A DNA stretch of 64,000 bases from Verrucomicrobiota bacterium (GCA_023269675.1 JAHFSX010000014.1:62001-126000); one strand, 5' to 3'; counted from the first letter of the stretch, positions 1 to 9,091 are shown. Program-made: numbers and translations. The notes: a model not told the origin generated them from the sequence alone.

Positions 1-730
1 TATCCTCGCGGTTACCGGGCCGCGACAGGCGCTGCGCGACCTTTTCCGCCTCGTCGATCACTTCCGCCGGGAAGGCCTCGGGAAGGTCGAACTGCTTCAT
101 CACCACCAGCGTGTCGAGCGAGGGCTGGTCGGACGGTCCGATCACGTCCACGATCTCGCCCTCGGGCGCGACGTAACGGTTCTCCCACCCCGTGAAACGC
201 ACCACCACCCGGTCGCCGGGCTTGGCGTTGTTGGCGGCGGGCACGTAGAAATCTTTGCGGTAGACCGGGTTCAGCGGCACGACATACAGGAACTTGCCCG
301 TGGTCATGAGCGTGCCCACGATGTCGCGCGGCGAACGCTCGACGATCTTGATGACCTTGCCTTTGGATTCGCCGGCGCTGCGGTAGAGACGGAGCGTCAC
401 GATATCGCCCTGCAGCGCGGTTCCCAGATCTTCCGACTCGATCCAGATGGCCTTGCCCGTCTCGCGCTCGATCACGTGGCCCGCGCCGTTGCGCACCATG
501 CGCAGGGGGCCGGTCACCAGGTCGGCCTGCTTGCCGAGCGTGTAAGCGCCGCCCTTGCGGATCTGGACGATCTCGCCGTCGTGCACCATCTGCTGCAACA
601 GCTCGTGCAGGCTCGTGATCTGCTTGCCGCGGAGGCCCAGTGTCCGGCTGATTTCCGGCGCGGTCCACGCGTGGTCAGGTTCGGATTCAAACAGGTATTG
701 AATCGCGATTTTCTCTTTATTGTCTGTCAT
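1..730 (-). CDS. rnr: Ribonuclease R, N-terminal part (runs off the left edge)
   Basis: RNase R is a 3'-to-5' processive exoribonuclease that degrades structured RNA. Read on the minus strand from the ATG at 730, the 243 visible codons begin MTDNKEKIAIQYLFE. A winged-helix N-terminal domain follows (about residues 10-65). Next comes an OB/cold-shock segment with IVGTLMTTGKFLYVVPLN and GDRVVVRFTGWENRYVAPEG, typical of the RNase R/VacB family. The RNB catalytic domain and S1 domain lie beyond the window. AAGGAT sits about 5 bases upstream of the ATG as ribosome-binding site. The gene diverges from kduI. Long frames on the opposite strand and in the -1 frame here are shadows caused by high GC. 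The family assignment is firm; only the N-terminus can be judged. Confidence 0.87.
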   Translation of the reverse strand, partial: MTDNKEKIAIQYLFESEPDHAWTAPEISRTLGLRGKQITSLHELLQQMVHDGEIVQIRKGGAYTLGKQADLVTGPLRMVRNGAGHVIERETGKAIWIESEDLGTALQGDIVTLRLYRSAGESKGKVIKIVERSPRDIVGTLMTTGKFLYVVPLNPVYRKDFYVPAANNAKPGDRVVVRFTGWENRYVAPEGEIVDVIGPSDQPSLDTLVVMKQFDLPEAFPAEVIDEAEKVAQRLSRPGNRED

Positions 731-850
731 AACGATCCTTAGTTTACCGCACCCCGCCCTCTGTTGTCTTCAATAAACTTAAGACTTCACGGCCGGGAGA
801 CTTCGCGCATTTTTCGCGCGGATTTATACTTCTATCGCCCAATTCCGGCC

Positions 851-880
851 TTGGTTTGAGGTCCCCGCCTCTGGTATACT
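851..880 (+). promoter_or_regulatory. Predicted promoter of the kduI transcription unit
   Basis: TTGGTT (851-856) and TATACT (875-880) are separated by 18 bases, and TGG just before the -10 gives an extended -10 element. It lies 46 bases upstream of the kduI start, which has its own AAGGAG Shine-Dalgarno sequence. It fits a sigma70-type promoter. Confidence 0.5.
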
Positions 881-925
881 GCAGACCATCATGTTCAGCG
901 TCTGACTGATACTTAAGGAGTATGT

Positions 926-1756
926 ATGCGTACGATTGAGGCCTCCGACCGGCTCTCTTACCGCCGGATGACCACCGACGAACTGCGGAAAAACTTCGTG
1001 GTCGAGGAGCTGTTTCAGCCCGGCAAACTCGAGCTCATCTACACGAACGTGGACCGCGCCGTGATCGGCGGCATCGTGCCGCTCTCCGAGCCCCTCGAGC
1101 TCAAGGGCGGGCGCGAGATGGCCTGCACCTACTTCTGCGAACGCCGCGAGGCCGGCATCATCAACCTCGGCGGTCCCGGCGCCATCGTGGTCGACGGCAC
1201 CACTTACGAGATGGCCCCGCGCGAGTGCCTTTACATCCGCCGCGGCAGCCGCGGCATCCTTTTCTCAAGCGCGAGCCCCGAACAGCCGGCCCAGTTCTAT
1301 CTGGTCTCCTACCCCGCGCACGCCGACTATCCCACAACCAAAGCCGGCCTCAAAGACGCCAACCGGCTGGAGCTCGGCACGACCGCCGAGGCCAACCGCC
1401 GCACCATTTACCAGTACATCCGGCCCGGTTTCGTCAAGAGCTGCCAGCTCGTGATGGGCTTCACCGAACTGCACGAGGGCTGCGTCTGGAACTCCTTCCC
1501 GCCCCACACCCACAACCGCCGCACCGAGGTCTATTGCTATTTCGCATTGCCGCCCAACGGCACGGTCATGCACTTCCTCGGCGAGCCCGATGAGACGCGC
1601 CACGTCGCCCTGCGCGAGAAGCAGGCCGTGCTCTCCCCCGCGTGGTCGGTCCACTGCGGCGCCGGCACCGGCAACTACGCGTTCGTCTGGGCCATGGGCG
1701 GCGAGAACCAGGAGTTCGACGACATGGACAAGTGCGACCTCGCCAATTTCCGCTAG
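926..1756 (+). CDS. kduI: 5-dehydro-4-deoxy-D-glucuronate isomerase (KduI)
   Basis: This enzyme converts 5-keto-4-deoxyuronate to 2,5-diketo-3-deoxygluconate (DKI to DKII), a cytoplasmic step after lyase cleavage of pectin or other uronate polymers. The 276-aa length matches the family (about 278). The cupin zinc site is visible: H194 and H196 in PPHTHNRRTE, E201, and H243 in WSVHCGAGTG. The start is set by AAGGAG 6 bases before the ATG. The stop is 7 bases before the start of a secreted beta-helix protein, so the two are probably one unit dealing with uronic-acid polysaccharide. No kduD is in view. Assignment is firm. Confidence 0.95.
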   Translation: MRTIEASDRLSYRRMTTDELRKNFVVEELFQPGKLELIYTNVDRAVIGGIVPLSEPLELKGGREMACTYFCERREAGIINLGGPGAIVVDGTTYEMAPRECLYIRRGSRGILFSSASPEQPAQFYLVSYPAHADYPTTKAGLKDANRLELGTTAEANRRTIYQYIRPGFVKSCQLVMGFTELHEGCVWNSFPPHTHNRRTEVYCYFALPPNGTVMHFLGEPDETRHVALREKQAVLSPAWSVHCGAGTGNYAFVWAMGGENQEFDDMDKCDLANFR

Positions 1757-1763
1757 GGCCCAC

Positions 1764-3902
1764 ATGAAAACAGCCGCCGTCCTCTTGACCCTTTTCGCCG
1801 CGTCCGCGGTGCGCGCCGGTGAGTGCCACGTCTCGCCCGCGGGCGACGACGCCAACCCCGGCACGCGCCGCCAGCCGTTCGCCACGCTCGCCCGGGCCCG
1901 CGACGCCATCCGCGCCGCCAGGCAAGCCGGCGACGCGGAGGCGTGGACCGTGCGGGTGAAGAAAGGCGTCTACCCGCTGACCGCCCCGCTGGTCTTCGAG
2001 CCCGGCGACTCCGGCACGGCCGCGGCGCCCGTCCGCTATCTGGGGGAGGGCGCGGACACGCGCCTCTGCGGCGGCATTCCCGTCCGCGGCTGGCAGGAAT
2101 TGCCCGACGGCGTCTGGTCCGCCGACCTTCCGAAAACAGGCGACGGCACCCCCGCCTACTTCGAGAGCCTCTTCGTCAACGGACGCCGCGCCGTGCGCGC
2201 GCGCCACCCCGACACCGGCTTTTTCACTCCGCTGGCGCTGAAGCAGACCGTCCTCACCAACCAGGCCCAGCGCGCCGAATATGCCCAGGCGCGCCTCACG
2301 GCGCGCCCCGGCGATCTCGCCCCGCTCGCTGGCACGCCCCAGGCTGAACTCCGTTACGCGCAGGTCGTGGTCCACCACAACTGGGACACCACGCGCCGCA
2401 TGCTCCTCGGTTTCGACGAAGGCACCGGCACGCTGCTCGCGCAAGGCGCGAAGTGGAAGGTCTGGAACCCCTGGCGCACGAACTCCCTCTATTATGTCGA
2501 AAACGTGCGCGGCGCCTTCGACGCGCCCGGCGAGTGGTTTTACGACGGTTGCCGCGGCAAGCTCCTCTACCGCCCGCTCAAAGGCGAAAAACCGAGCCGC
2601 GCAGAGGTGTTCGCGCCGGCCCCCGGCCTCCAGACGCTCATCGTTTTCAAGGGCAGCCCCGAGAACGGCCGTTTCGTCCGGCACATCGCCTTTGAAAACC
2701 TCGCGTTCCTCTACACCGATTCGCCGCGCCGCGCCGACCAGGTGAGCAAGACCTTCATCGACCCTGCCGTCCTGGGCGACGCCACTCTCCCCGGCCCCAC
2801 GCAGTTCGAGCCCATGCAGGCCGCCGCCCGCACCGAAGCCGCGATCATGGCCGACGGCGCGCACGCCATCACCTTCCGCGACTGCGAGGTCGCCCACACC
2901 GGCGAATACGGCATCTGGTTCCGCGCGGGCTGCGTCAGCAACCGCATCGAACACTGCGCCCTCACCGACCTCGGCGGCGGCGGCATCCGCATCGGCGATC
3001 CGGGCGGCAAAGGCGCCAGCGCCGGCAGCAACGCGGTCGTCACCGCCAACAACGCCCTCAGCACCGGCTTCAATGTCGTGGACAACTGCATCATCAAGGG
3101 CGGCGGGCGCTTCCACGCCAGCGCCACCGCGGTCTGGATCGGCCACAGCGCCGACAACCGGATTACCCACAACGAGATCAGCGACCACTACTACACCGGC
3201 GTTTCCGTGGGCTGGGTCTGGGGTTACAAGGGCAGCGTGGCGCAACGCAACACGGTCGCCTTCAATCGCATCCACAAGATCGGCCAGAAGGCGCTGGGCG
3301 ACATGGGCGGCGTCTACACCCTCGGCACGTCCTTCGGCACGCGCGTGTGCGACAATGTGATCTTCGACGTGGACTCCTACACGTACGGGGGCTGGGGCCT
3401 CTATACCGACGAAGGCTCAGAGGGCATCCTCATGGAGAACAACCTCGTCTACGATACCAAGGACGGCTCTTTTCACCAGCACTACGGCCGCGACAACGTG
3501 ATCCGCAACAACATCTTCTGCTTCAGCCAGCAGTATCAGGTCGCGGCCACGCGCGTGGAGCCGCACCGCTCGTTCACGATGGAGAGCAACATCATCTACT
3601 GGGACAAGGGGCCGACGCTCAAGCCCGCCACCGTCAAAATCAACATCGACTGGAAGAAGAACCTCTGGTGGAAAACCGGCGAGGCGCTCGACTTCAGCGG
3701 CATGACCTTTGAAGCTTGGCAGGCTTCCGGACGCGACACCGAAGGCCTCGCCGCCGACCCCCTTTTCAAGAACCCGGCCCGGCGCGACTTCCGCCTGAAG
3801 CGCGGCTCACCGGCAGCCAAGATCGGCTTCAAACCCTTTGATTTTTCACAGGCGGGCGTCTATGGCGACCGCGCCTGGCGCCGCCGCGCAACCGCCGATT
3901 GA
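1764..3902 (+). CDS. Secreted right-handed parallel beta-helix protein (pectate-lyase-like fold)
   Basis: The 712-aa protein begins with a Sec signal peptide (MKTAAVLLTLFAASAVRA, cleavage near residue 18). After that comes CHVSPAGDDANPGT.. PFATLARARDAI, the usual N-terminus of secreted beta-helix proteins of the DUF1565/NosD/pectate-lyase type. The middle and C-terminal parts carry many short N-rich coils (NRIEHCAL, DNRITHNEIS, MENNLVYDT, NVIRNNIFC) that would form right-handed helix turns. The frame extends upstream into kduI, but the ATG at 1764 is the only start that leaves a signal peptide. The neighbouring KduI suggests a lyase or binding protein for uronate polymers. Catalytic residues cannot be assigned from sequence alone, so the substrate is open. 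Confidence 0.85.
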   Translation: MKTAAVLLTLFAASAVRAGECHVSPAGDDANPGTRRQPFATLARARDAIRAARQAGDAEAWTVRVKKGVYPLTAPLVFEPGDSGTAAAPVRYLGEGADTRLCGGIPVRGWQELPDGVWSADLPKTGDGTPAYFESLFVNGRRAVRARHPDTGFFTPLALKQTVLTNQAQRAEYAQARLTARPGDLAPLAGTPQAELRYAQVVVHHNWDTTRRMLLGFDEGTGTLLAQGAKWKVWNPWRTNSLYYVENVRGAFDAPGEWFYDGCRGKLLYRPLKGEKPSRAEVFAPAPGLQTLIVFKGSPENGRFVRHIAFENLAFLYTDSPRRADQVSKTFIDPAVLGDATLPGPTQFEPMQAAARTEAAIMADGAHAITFRDCEVAHTGEYGIWFRAGCVSNRIEHCALTDLGGGGIRIGDPGGKGASAGSNAVVTANNALSTGFNVVDNCIIKGGGRFHASATAVWIGHSADNRITHNEISDHYYTGVSVGWVWGYKGSVAQRNTVAFNRIHKIGQKALGDMGGVYTLGTSFGTRVCDNVIFDVDSYTYGGWGLYTDEGSEGILMENNLVYDTKDGSFHQHYGRDNVIRNNIFCFSQQYQVAATRVEPHRSFTMESNIIYWDKGPTLKPATVKINIDWKKNLWWKTGEALDFSGMTFEAWQASGRDTEGLAADPLFKNPARRDFRLKRGSPAAKIGFKPFDFSQAGVYGDRAWRRRATAD

Positions 3903-3954
3903 GAGAGCGGGCCGGACTCCCGCAAGCCGGCAGCGCAGACAACCCGGAGCACGT

Positions 3955-6900
3955 ATGGGCTACTTCAAAAAACACTTATTCCCGACTCCGTGGCACGTGA
4001 TCCGGTTCTTTATTCCGTTCACGGCCATCGTGCCTTTCACCGTCTACTACCTGACGGTATTCACGCACGTGTATCCGGGGCTCTCGGCCCTCCTGACCGC
4101 CTCGGCGGCGGACCTCTGCCGGCCAGACGACCTCTCGCACCCGCTCTTCACGCTGGCCACGCGCGCGGTGGCCGCGCTCCCGTATGCCACCTTGCCGCTG
4201 CGGCTGAACCTCTTCTGCGCGGCATGCGGAGCGCTGGCCGTGGCGGGTTTCTACCTGTTCACCGCGCGCATGGTTTTTGTTCTCGCCTGTGAGGACTCGG
4301 GCGGCGCCATGGCCGCGCTGCCGCCGCGCACGCGCGAAATCACCGATGATACGCGCGACAAGGACGAAACGAGTTTCGCGCTCAACGCCGACGGCTCAGT
4401 CTCGATCCCCTTCCCCGTCCTGGCCCATAACCGGCGCGTTTCCCACGCGGCGGTGCTGGGCGGCTTGGGCGCGGCGGTGACGCTGGCGTTCTGCGCCCCG
4501 TTCTGGCTGGTGGCCACGCGGCTCTATCCGTTCACCTTTGACCTCATGCTCTTTTTCTTCATCCTCAACCTGCTCATCTCCTACGATCAGCGCGAACACC
4601 TGTTCTCGCTCTATCTCGGCGTCTTTCTTTTGGCGGCGTGCAGTGTCGAATCCGCCCTCTTCCTGCTGCTTCTGCCGATCGGCAGCCTTCTGCTGTTGCG
4701 GTCGATGCTCCTGAACCAGCAGGCCACCACCTACAAGGTCCTGTTCTCGCTGCTGGTGGGCTTGGCGGGCGCGCTGGTCGCGGGCACCCTCCTGTGGAAG
4801 GCCGCGGCCCTGTGCACCGCGATCCCGGTCCCCGCGCCGCGCCCAATCCTGCGCGTTTTTCAAGCCACCGTCATCAGCGAAGTGACCAGCTGGATCCCCA
4901 GCTTCGGCTGGAGTTACGTCTTCGTTCAGGTCCTCTTCCCGAGCGCCATCGCCCTCTTCGTCTTCTCCTTCTCGTTCCGCGTGCGCACCGCCGTGTTCTT
5001 CCTCTCGCAGCTCGCGCTGACGGCGTGCCTCGTGCCCAGTCTCCTCAACCTGCGCGTCTCGCCGTGGGGCGTCGCGCGGCTCACCTCCAACATCCCCGTC
5101 TTCAGCTACGTGATCATCGCCCTGCTGACGGGGCTGATGATCGCCGTCTGGTATCTCATGAAAGAGATGTTCAAGGAGAGGGTCGACGAGGACCTCGACT
5201 ACTACGAATACCGTGACAACCCCTTCGTCTGCCGGATCGGCTCGCTGCTCTGCTGGCCGCTGCTGCTGCTCGCGTGCGTCGTCCCGGTCCGCAGCTTCAC
5301 CGATGTCGACCCGCGCGACGGCACCTTCGCCGACGCGGTCACCGAGGAGATTTACCGGGAACTGGGGCCGCGCGACTGGGTCGTCAACAGCCGCCTGCTG
5401 CAGCACCACCTCATGATCCGCGCCCTTCAGGACGGACGCCACCTGCGCTTCATCTCCACGGACGACACGTCCGACAGCTACGACGCCGCCCAACTCATCA
5501 CCTGTATCCAGCAAGACCCGTCCTTCGCCCCTTACCGTTACCGTCTGCTGAACGCCGCCGACCTGTCGCCCGCCTCGTTCCTGCGCGAGTGGCTGCAGCA
5601 CGAAACCAACGCGTACGAGCGGGTCGTGCTCTTCAACGCGCCGGAGCTGTGGCGCGCCAACGGCTTCACGGCCCTGCCCACAGGACTCTTTCTGAGCGGC
5701 CTGCCGCAGGGCGCCCCCGTGGACGGCGTTGCGCTGCTCACCCGCCACCTGGCCTTTGTGGAGACCCTGCGCCCGCACCTTTACCCCGAGACGCCCGACA
5801 ACATCCGCCTGTTCGCCAACATGCGCGCCCAGCTGCGCCGCCAGCTCGCATTCATGGCCAACGAGTTAGGGTTCCTCCTCGCGTCGCAAGGCCACGCCCG
5901 TGAAGCGGCCGACCTCTTCAAACAAACCGAAACGCTCGTACCCGACAACCTCTGCATCCTGCTGAACCGCTATCATCTGGCGGCCCACCTGAACATCCAG
6001 GCGGAAACGCTCCCGGAACTCGAAGCCCGCCTGCGCAACGTCCCGCTCAAGGTCAACACGTTCATGCTCACCCCCGCCGGTCTGCAAGCCGCGAGCGGAA
6101 CCCTCATCAACCCCGACAGCCTGGAATACGTGCGCAAGACGTTCTGGACGAAGTCCGCCTCCTTCCGGCATCTGGCCATCGCCTCGCAGACGCTCCGCTC
6201 CGACCCCCTCACCGGCCTGCGCGACAAGAAGCGCGAGCTCTATCAGACCATTGCCCGGCATATCGACGCGAACGAGTTTGACGATGCCGAACGCCAGCTC
6301 AACCTGCTGCTCGACCTGGACGACAAAGACCGTTTCGCGCTCATCAACAAGGCGCGCATCGCCATTGAGCGGCACAACCTGCCCGATGCCGGTCTCTGGC
6401 TCGACCTCGCCAAAGAAAACGGCGTGAAACCGGCCGAACTCATCTGGCATGACGCCGCCATGCTGATCCTCAACGGAAAGCTGCCCGAGGCGCGCGCCAT
6501 GCTCAACGCCGCCATCCCCGTCACCCCGTCCGACATTCAGCTGTGGGGCCTGCTGGCCGACATCCTGCTGCGGCTGAACGAGTATCCCGAACTCGAGAAC
6601 CGCGTCTTCCCCGCGTTGCGCAGCGCCTCCTCCAAAAAAGAGCACTATCTCATGTACATGGTGCGCGGCTACATCCTCAAACACAACGGCCCCAAGGATT
6701 ACCCCACGGCGCGCGCCGCCTTCCTGCGGGCGCTCAAGCTGAACAAGAACCTCACGGCCATCCGGGAGGAAGTCCTCCGCCTCGACGACGCGCTCGGCGT
6801 GCCGGCCTTCTGCGAACAGGATGCCAAGGCCGTCCTGCGCCAAAACCCCGAGCACGCCTTTGCCAACTACCTGCTCGGCACCGTGCGGCTCAGCCGCGGC

Positions 6901-7326
6901 GAACTCGACAAGGCCGAGGATCTCTTCAAACGCAGCCTGGAGAGCGAACGCATCGCCCCCGCCTACGCCGGCCTGGGCGCGGTGCTGCTCGAAAAGAGCG
7001 ATCCGGTCTCCGCCGAAAAATTCCTGCGCCGCTCGCTCGAGCTGGACCCTTCGCGCCTTTCCACCTGGCACACCCTTGCCCGGCTCCTGCTCTCCACAGG
7101 CCGGGTCGACGAGGCCTCGCGCGCGCTGGACACCGTGGTCGCGGGCAAGCCGGAAGATCTCGACGTCCGCCTCACCCTCATCCGCCTCCGCATCAAACAG
7201 AAGAAGTTTGAAGAGGCCGCCGCGCTCGTCTCCGACCTCTTGGAAAAAGAGGACGCGCTGCCCCGGCCGATCGCCCTGCAACTCAAACCGCTCGCCTCGC
7301 AACTGTCCGCAGAACTCTCAAAATAG
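3955..7326 (+). CDS. Large membrane protein with C-terminal TPR repeats
   Basis: The predicted protein has 1123 aa. Residues about 15-480 contain roughly nine or ten hydrophobic segments (for example VIRFFIPFTAIVPFTVYYL, LFFFILNLLISY, LYLGVFLLAAC, FSYVIIALLTGLMIAVWYL). Residues about 640-1120 are helical repeats with TPR spacing (ANYLLGTVRLSRGELDKAEDLF, APAYAGLGAVLLEK, STWHTLARLL). A start further upstream is possible in the same frame but would overlap the beta-helix gene. The ATG at 3955 has GGAG 5 bases before it and begins MGYFKKHLFPT. Family membership beyond membrane plus TPR is not recognised. It is followed 10 bases later by an LpxL-type acyltransferase, hinting at an envelope role. 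Confidence 0.75.
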   Translation: MGYFKKHLFPTPWHVIRFFIPFTAIVPFTVYYLTVFTHVYPGLSALLTASAADLCRPDDLSHPLFTLATRAVAALPYATLPLRLNLFCAACGALAVAGFYLFTARMVFVLACEDSGGAMAALPPRTREITDDTRDKDETSFALNADGSVSIPFPVLAHNRRVSHAAVLGGLGAAVTLAFCAPFWLVATRLYPFTFDLMLFFFILNLLISYDQREHLFSLYLGVFLLAACSVESALFLLLLPIGSLLLLRSMLLNQQATTYKVLFSLLVGLAGALVAGTLLWKAAALCTAIPVPAPRPILRVFQATVISEVTSWIPSFGWSYVFVQVLFPSAIALFVFSFSFRVRTAVFFLSQLALTACLVPSLLNLRVSPWGVARLTSNIPVFSYVIIALLTGLMIAVWYLMKEMFKERVDEDLDYYEYRDNPFVCRIGSLLCWPLLLLACVVPVRSFTDVDPRDGTFADAVTEEIYRELGPRDWVVNSRLLQHHLMIRALQDGRHLRFISTDDTSDSYDAAQLITCIQQDPSFAPYRYRLLNAADLSPASFLREWLQHETNAYERVVLFNAPELWRANGFTALPTGLFLSGLPQGAPVDGVALLTRHLAFVETLRPHLYPETPDNIRLFANMRAQLRRQLAFMANELGFLLASQGHAREAADLFKQTETLVPDNLCILLNRYHLAAHLNIQAETLPELEARLRNVPLKVNTFMLTPAGLQAASGTLINPDSLEYVRKTFWTKSASFRHLAIASQTLRSDPLTGLRDKKRELYQTIARHIDANEFDDAERQLNLLLDLDDKDRFALINKARIAIERHNLPDAGLWLDLAKENGVKPAELIWHDAAMLILNGKLPEARAMLNAAIPVTPSDIQLWGLLADILLRLNEYPELENRVFPALRSASSKKEHYLMYMVRGYILKHNGPKDYPTARAAFLRALKLNKNLTAIREEVLRLDDALGVPAFCEQDAKAVLRQNPEHAFANYLLGTVRLSRGELDKAEDLFKRSLESERIAPAYAGLGAVLLEKSDPVSAEKFLRRSLELDPSRLSTWHTLARLLLSTGRVDEASRALDTVVAGKPEDLDVRLTLIRLRIKQKKFEEAAALVSDLLEKEDALPRPIALQLKPLASQLSAELSK

Positions 7327-7336
7327 CTTTCACCGC

Positions 7337-8233
7337 ATGAACCCTCTACGAACCTTCATCGCCTACAACGAGTACCTCGCGATCCGGCTGCTCGGCCTGC
7401 TCTACGCGCTCATCCCCGCGAACAAGGCCTATGCCTTTGGCGCCGCCTGCACCTCCCGCCTCTACCCGCTCTTCCGCAAGCGCCGGCGCATCGCCATCGA
7501 CAACATCCTTCAGGCCCGCATCACAGATGACCCCGCCGAGGCCGACCGCATTGCGCGGCAGGCGTTCGGACACTTCGCGGGACACCTCTGCGAAGGCCTC
7601 AAGACCAGCGGCGTCATCGGGCCGTCCAACTGGCGCGAACACATCACTTTCGACGGCCCCGAAACGGCCTGGAAGCTTCTGATGGAGTCTCCCGGGGTCC
7701 CCATCATGATCCTGACCGGGCATCTCGGCGCGTGGGAGTCGGCCGTCTCCATCATCTCCTTCACCCGCCCCATGATCGCCGTGGCCCGCACGATGAACAA
7801 CCCGTTCGTCCAGCGCTTCCTCAAAACGCACCACTTCCGCGGCGAAATCACCATCGTCCCCAAGAAGATGGGCTTCGCGCCCGGCGTGATGCGCGAATGG
7901 AAAGAGAAAGGCGCGGCAATGACGCTTCTCGTGGACCAGCATGCCGGACCCAAACACGGCATCCGCGTGGACTTCATGGGGCGCCCCGCCTCCACCCACA
8001 CCTCACCCGCCCGCCTGCACCTCAAGACGGGAGCGCCCATCCTCGCCGGCGCTTTCGTGCGTGACGGGCTCTTCCAGTACCGCATGGTCACGGCAGAACC
8101 GATCCGCTTTACGCCGACAGGGAACAAGGATCGGGACATCGCCGACCTCACGTCCGAAATCAACCGGCGCCTCGAAGCCGTCATCCGCCGCTACCCCGAA
8201 CAGTATCTCTGGGCGCACAAGCGCTGGCGGTAA
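7337..8233 (+). CDS. LpxL/HtrB-type lipid A biosynthesis acyltransferase family protein
   Basis: At 298 aa this matches membrane acyltransferases that transfer a late fatty acyl chain to lipid A or a related lipid from acyl-ACP. The catalytic HX4E motif is H129 to E134 in LTGHLGAWES. Other family blocks are LLYALIP near the N-terminus, VARTMNNPFVQRFL, and LLVDQHAG..GIRVDFMG.PA. The start at 7337 lies 10 bases after the TPR protein stop. A frame open further upstream is only the +1 shadow of that gene. Presence suggests an LPS-bearing Gram-negative envelope. The exact acyl position cannot be told. Confidence 0.85.
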   Translation: MNPLRTFIAYNEYLAIRLLGLLYALIPANKAYAFGAACTSRLYPLFRKRRRIAIDNILQARITDDPAEADRIARQAFGHFAGHLCEGLKTSGVIGPSNWREHITFDGPETAWKLLMESPGVPIMILTGHLGAWESAVSIISFTRPMIAVARTMNNPFVQRFLKTHHFRGEITIVPKKMGFAPGVMREWKEKGAAMTLLVDQHAGPKHGIRVDFMGRPASTHTSPARLHLKTGAPILAGAFVRDGLFQYRMVTAEPIRFTPTGNKDRDIADLTSEINRRLEAVIRRYPEQYLWAHKRWR

Positions 8234-8287
8234 AATAAGAACGGCGGATAAAAGCTTTCGCTTCTACCCGCCGCCAGGGAGGACATA

Positions 8288-8450
8288 TATAATTTCATGT
8301 AACCGTACAGGGGGGAACCTGTATCCGCGATCGCGGGGGAGGCGTCGCGGTAGGTCACACGGTCCAAGAACCTGGGGGAGGTCGCTTGAACAATGTGTAT
8401 AGTAGACTAAGCACCCCCGTTTGTCAATGGGGGGTGCAAAAATATTTTTT
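8288..8450 (+). ncRNA. Candidate structured small RNA with own promoter and terminator
   Basis: A perfect TATAAT lies at 8288-8293, although no good -35 box is seen. About 110 bases later is an intrinsic terminator (8411-8450), and no gene lies between. The transcript would contain a 6-bp hairpin TACAGG/CCTGTA (8306-8311 with 8318-8323), an interrupted CCGCGA/TCGCGG helix (8324-8350), and a CAAG-ACCT/AGGT-CTTG helix (8365-8388). Each loop or bulge exposes GGGGGA. It is not recognisable to me as tmRNA, SRP RNA, RNase P or a canonical 6S RNA. The GGGGGA loops recall CsrA-sequestering RNAs, but this is speculative. Confidence 0.42.
8411..8450 (+). terminator. Rho-independent terminator
   Basis: Stem arms GCACCCCC (8411-8418) and GGGGGGTGC (8429-8437) pair around a short loop. 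AAAAATATTTTTT follows. It ends either the upstream acyltransferase transcript or the candidate small RNA and isolates the CBM48 gene downstream. Confidence 0.75.
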
Positions 8451-8567
8451 GCCCCATTAATCCCCTGTTAAAACGGCTTTTTTATCCGGGTGCGTCCTCC
8501 AAAACCTTCCACAGCCGGCCTGCATACTCCAGTACCCGATCCGGCGTCCGGTACGCACGGTATATGC

Positions 8568-8596
8568 TTGACGCAAACATGCCGCATCCTGATAAT
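8568..8596 (+). promoter_or_regulatory. Strong sigma70-like promoter of the CBM48 gene
   Basis: TTGACG (8568-8573), a 17-base spacer and GATAAT (8591-8596) form a near-consensus promoter. Transcription would begin near 8603, leaving a leader of about 28 bases before the ATG at 8631. Confidence 0.7.
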
Positions 8597-8630
8597 GAAG
8601 TGTTTTCAAGAACAAACAAGGATTGTACAG

Positions 8631-9047
8631 ATGAAAATCAAAGCCAAAGCCAAAGAACAGGTCAAGAAAGTGGAAGCCGCCAAGCCTGCGCTTAAGGCCC
8701 CCGTCGCCAAACTCTTCACCAAGCCGGCCGCCAAAACCGCCGCCAAGCCCGCCGCCAAGCCCGTCGCCCAAAAAGCGGCCCCCAAGACCCAGCGTGTGCC
8801 GTTCAGCGTCCGCGCGGAGGTCGGCAGCAAGGTCTTCATCGCCGGCAGTTTCAACAACTGGGACCCGACCGACAAGGAAATGACCGACAAGAACGGCGAC
8901 GGCAACTTTACCGCCACGCTCACCCTCGGCCCCGGCGCCCATCAGTATAAGTTCGTGATCGACGGCACCTGGTGCGCCGACCCCGAATGCGCCGACTGGA
9001 TCCAGAACGCTCACGGCACGCTCAACAGCGTCAAGCACGTCGGCTAA
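8631..9047 (+). CDS. Lys/Ala-rich protein with glycogen-binding CBM48 (isoamylase N-terminal-like) domain
   Basis: The 138-aa protein has two parts. Residues 1-52 are a positively charged Lys/Ala/Pro tail with repeated KPAAK motifs, resembling bacterial histone-H1-like tails. Residues about 55-138 form an early-set/CBM48 domain with VFIAGSFNNWDPTDKEM, GDGNFTATLTLGPGAHQYKF and VIDGTWCADPE, the signature of glycogen-binding domains of AMPK-beta and isoamylase type. The ATG at 8631 is chosen because AAGGAT lies 7 bases before it, although the frame is open further upstream. It has its own strong promoter and is probably highly expressed. A free CBM48 domain on a basic tail is unusual. Its role (glycogen association or nucleoid/carbohydrate tether) is unknown. 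Confidence 0.83.
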   Translation: MKIKAKAKEQVKKVEAAKPALKAPVAKLFTKPAAKTAAKPAAKPVAQKAAPKTQRVPFSVRAEVGSKVFIAGSFNNWDPTDKEMTDKNGDGNFTATLTLGPGAHQYKFVIDGTWCADPECADWIQNAHGTLNSVKHVG

Positions 9048-9091
9048 CCCCACACGGGCGCAGCACCCTCTGCGGCCCCCTCGGAGGCGCT

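Noticed and set aside
12-668. Arg/Gly-rich 218-codon frame on the minus strand
   Set aside because: It is the alternative frame of the RNase R gene; composition (Arg, Gly, Ala) and lack of domain show a GC shadow.
891-905. Short leader peptide MFSV before kduI
   Set aside because: Four codons without a Shine-Dalgarno sequence; likely chance.
1566-3275. 569-codon minus-strand frame opposite kduI and the beta-helix gene
   Set aside because: Val/Ala/Gly-rich antisense shadow with no domain; the plus-strand genes have signal peptide and family motifs.
4396-5778. 460-codon minus-strand frame, and likewise 5866-7302
   Set aside because: Glu/Arg/Gln-rich antisense shadows of the TPR membrane protein.
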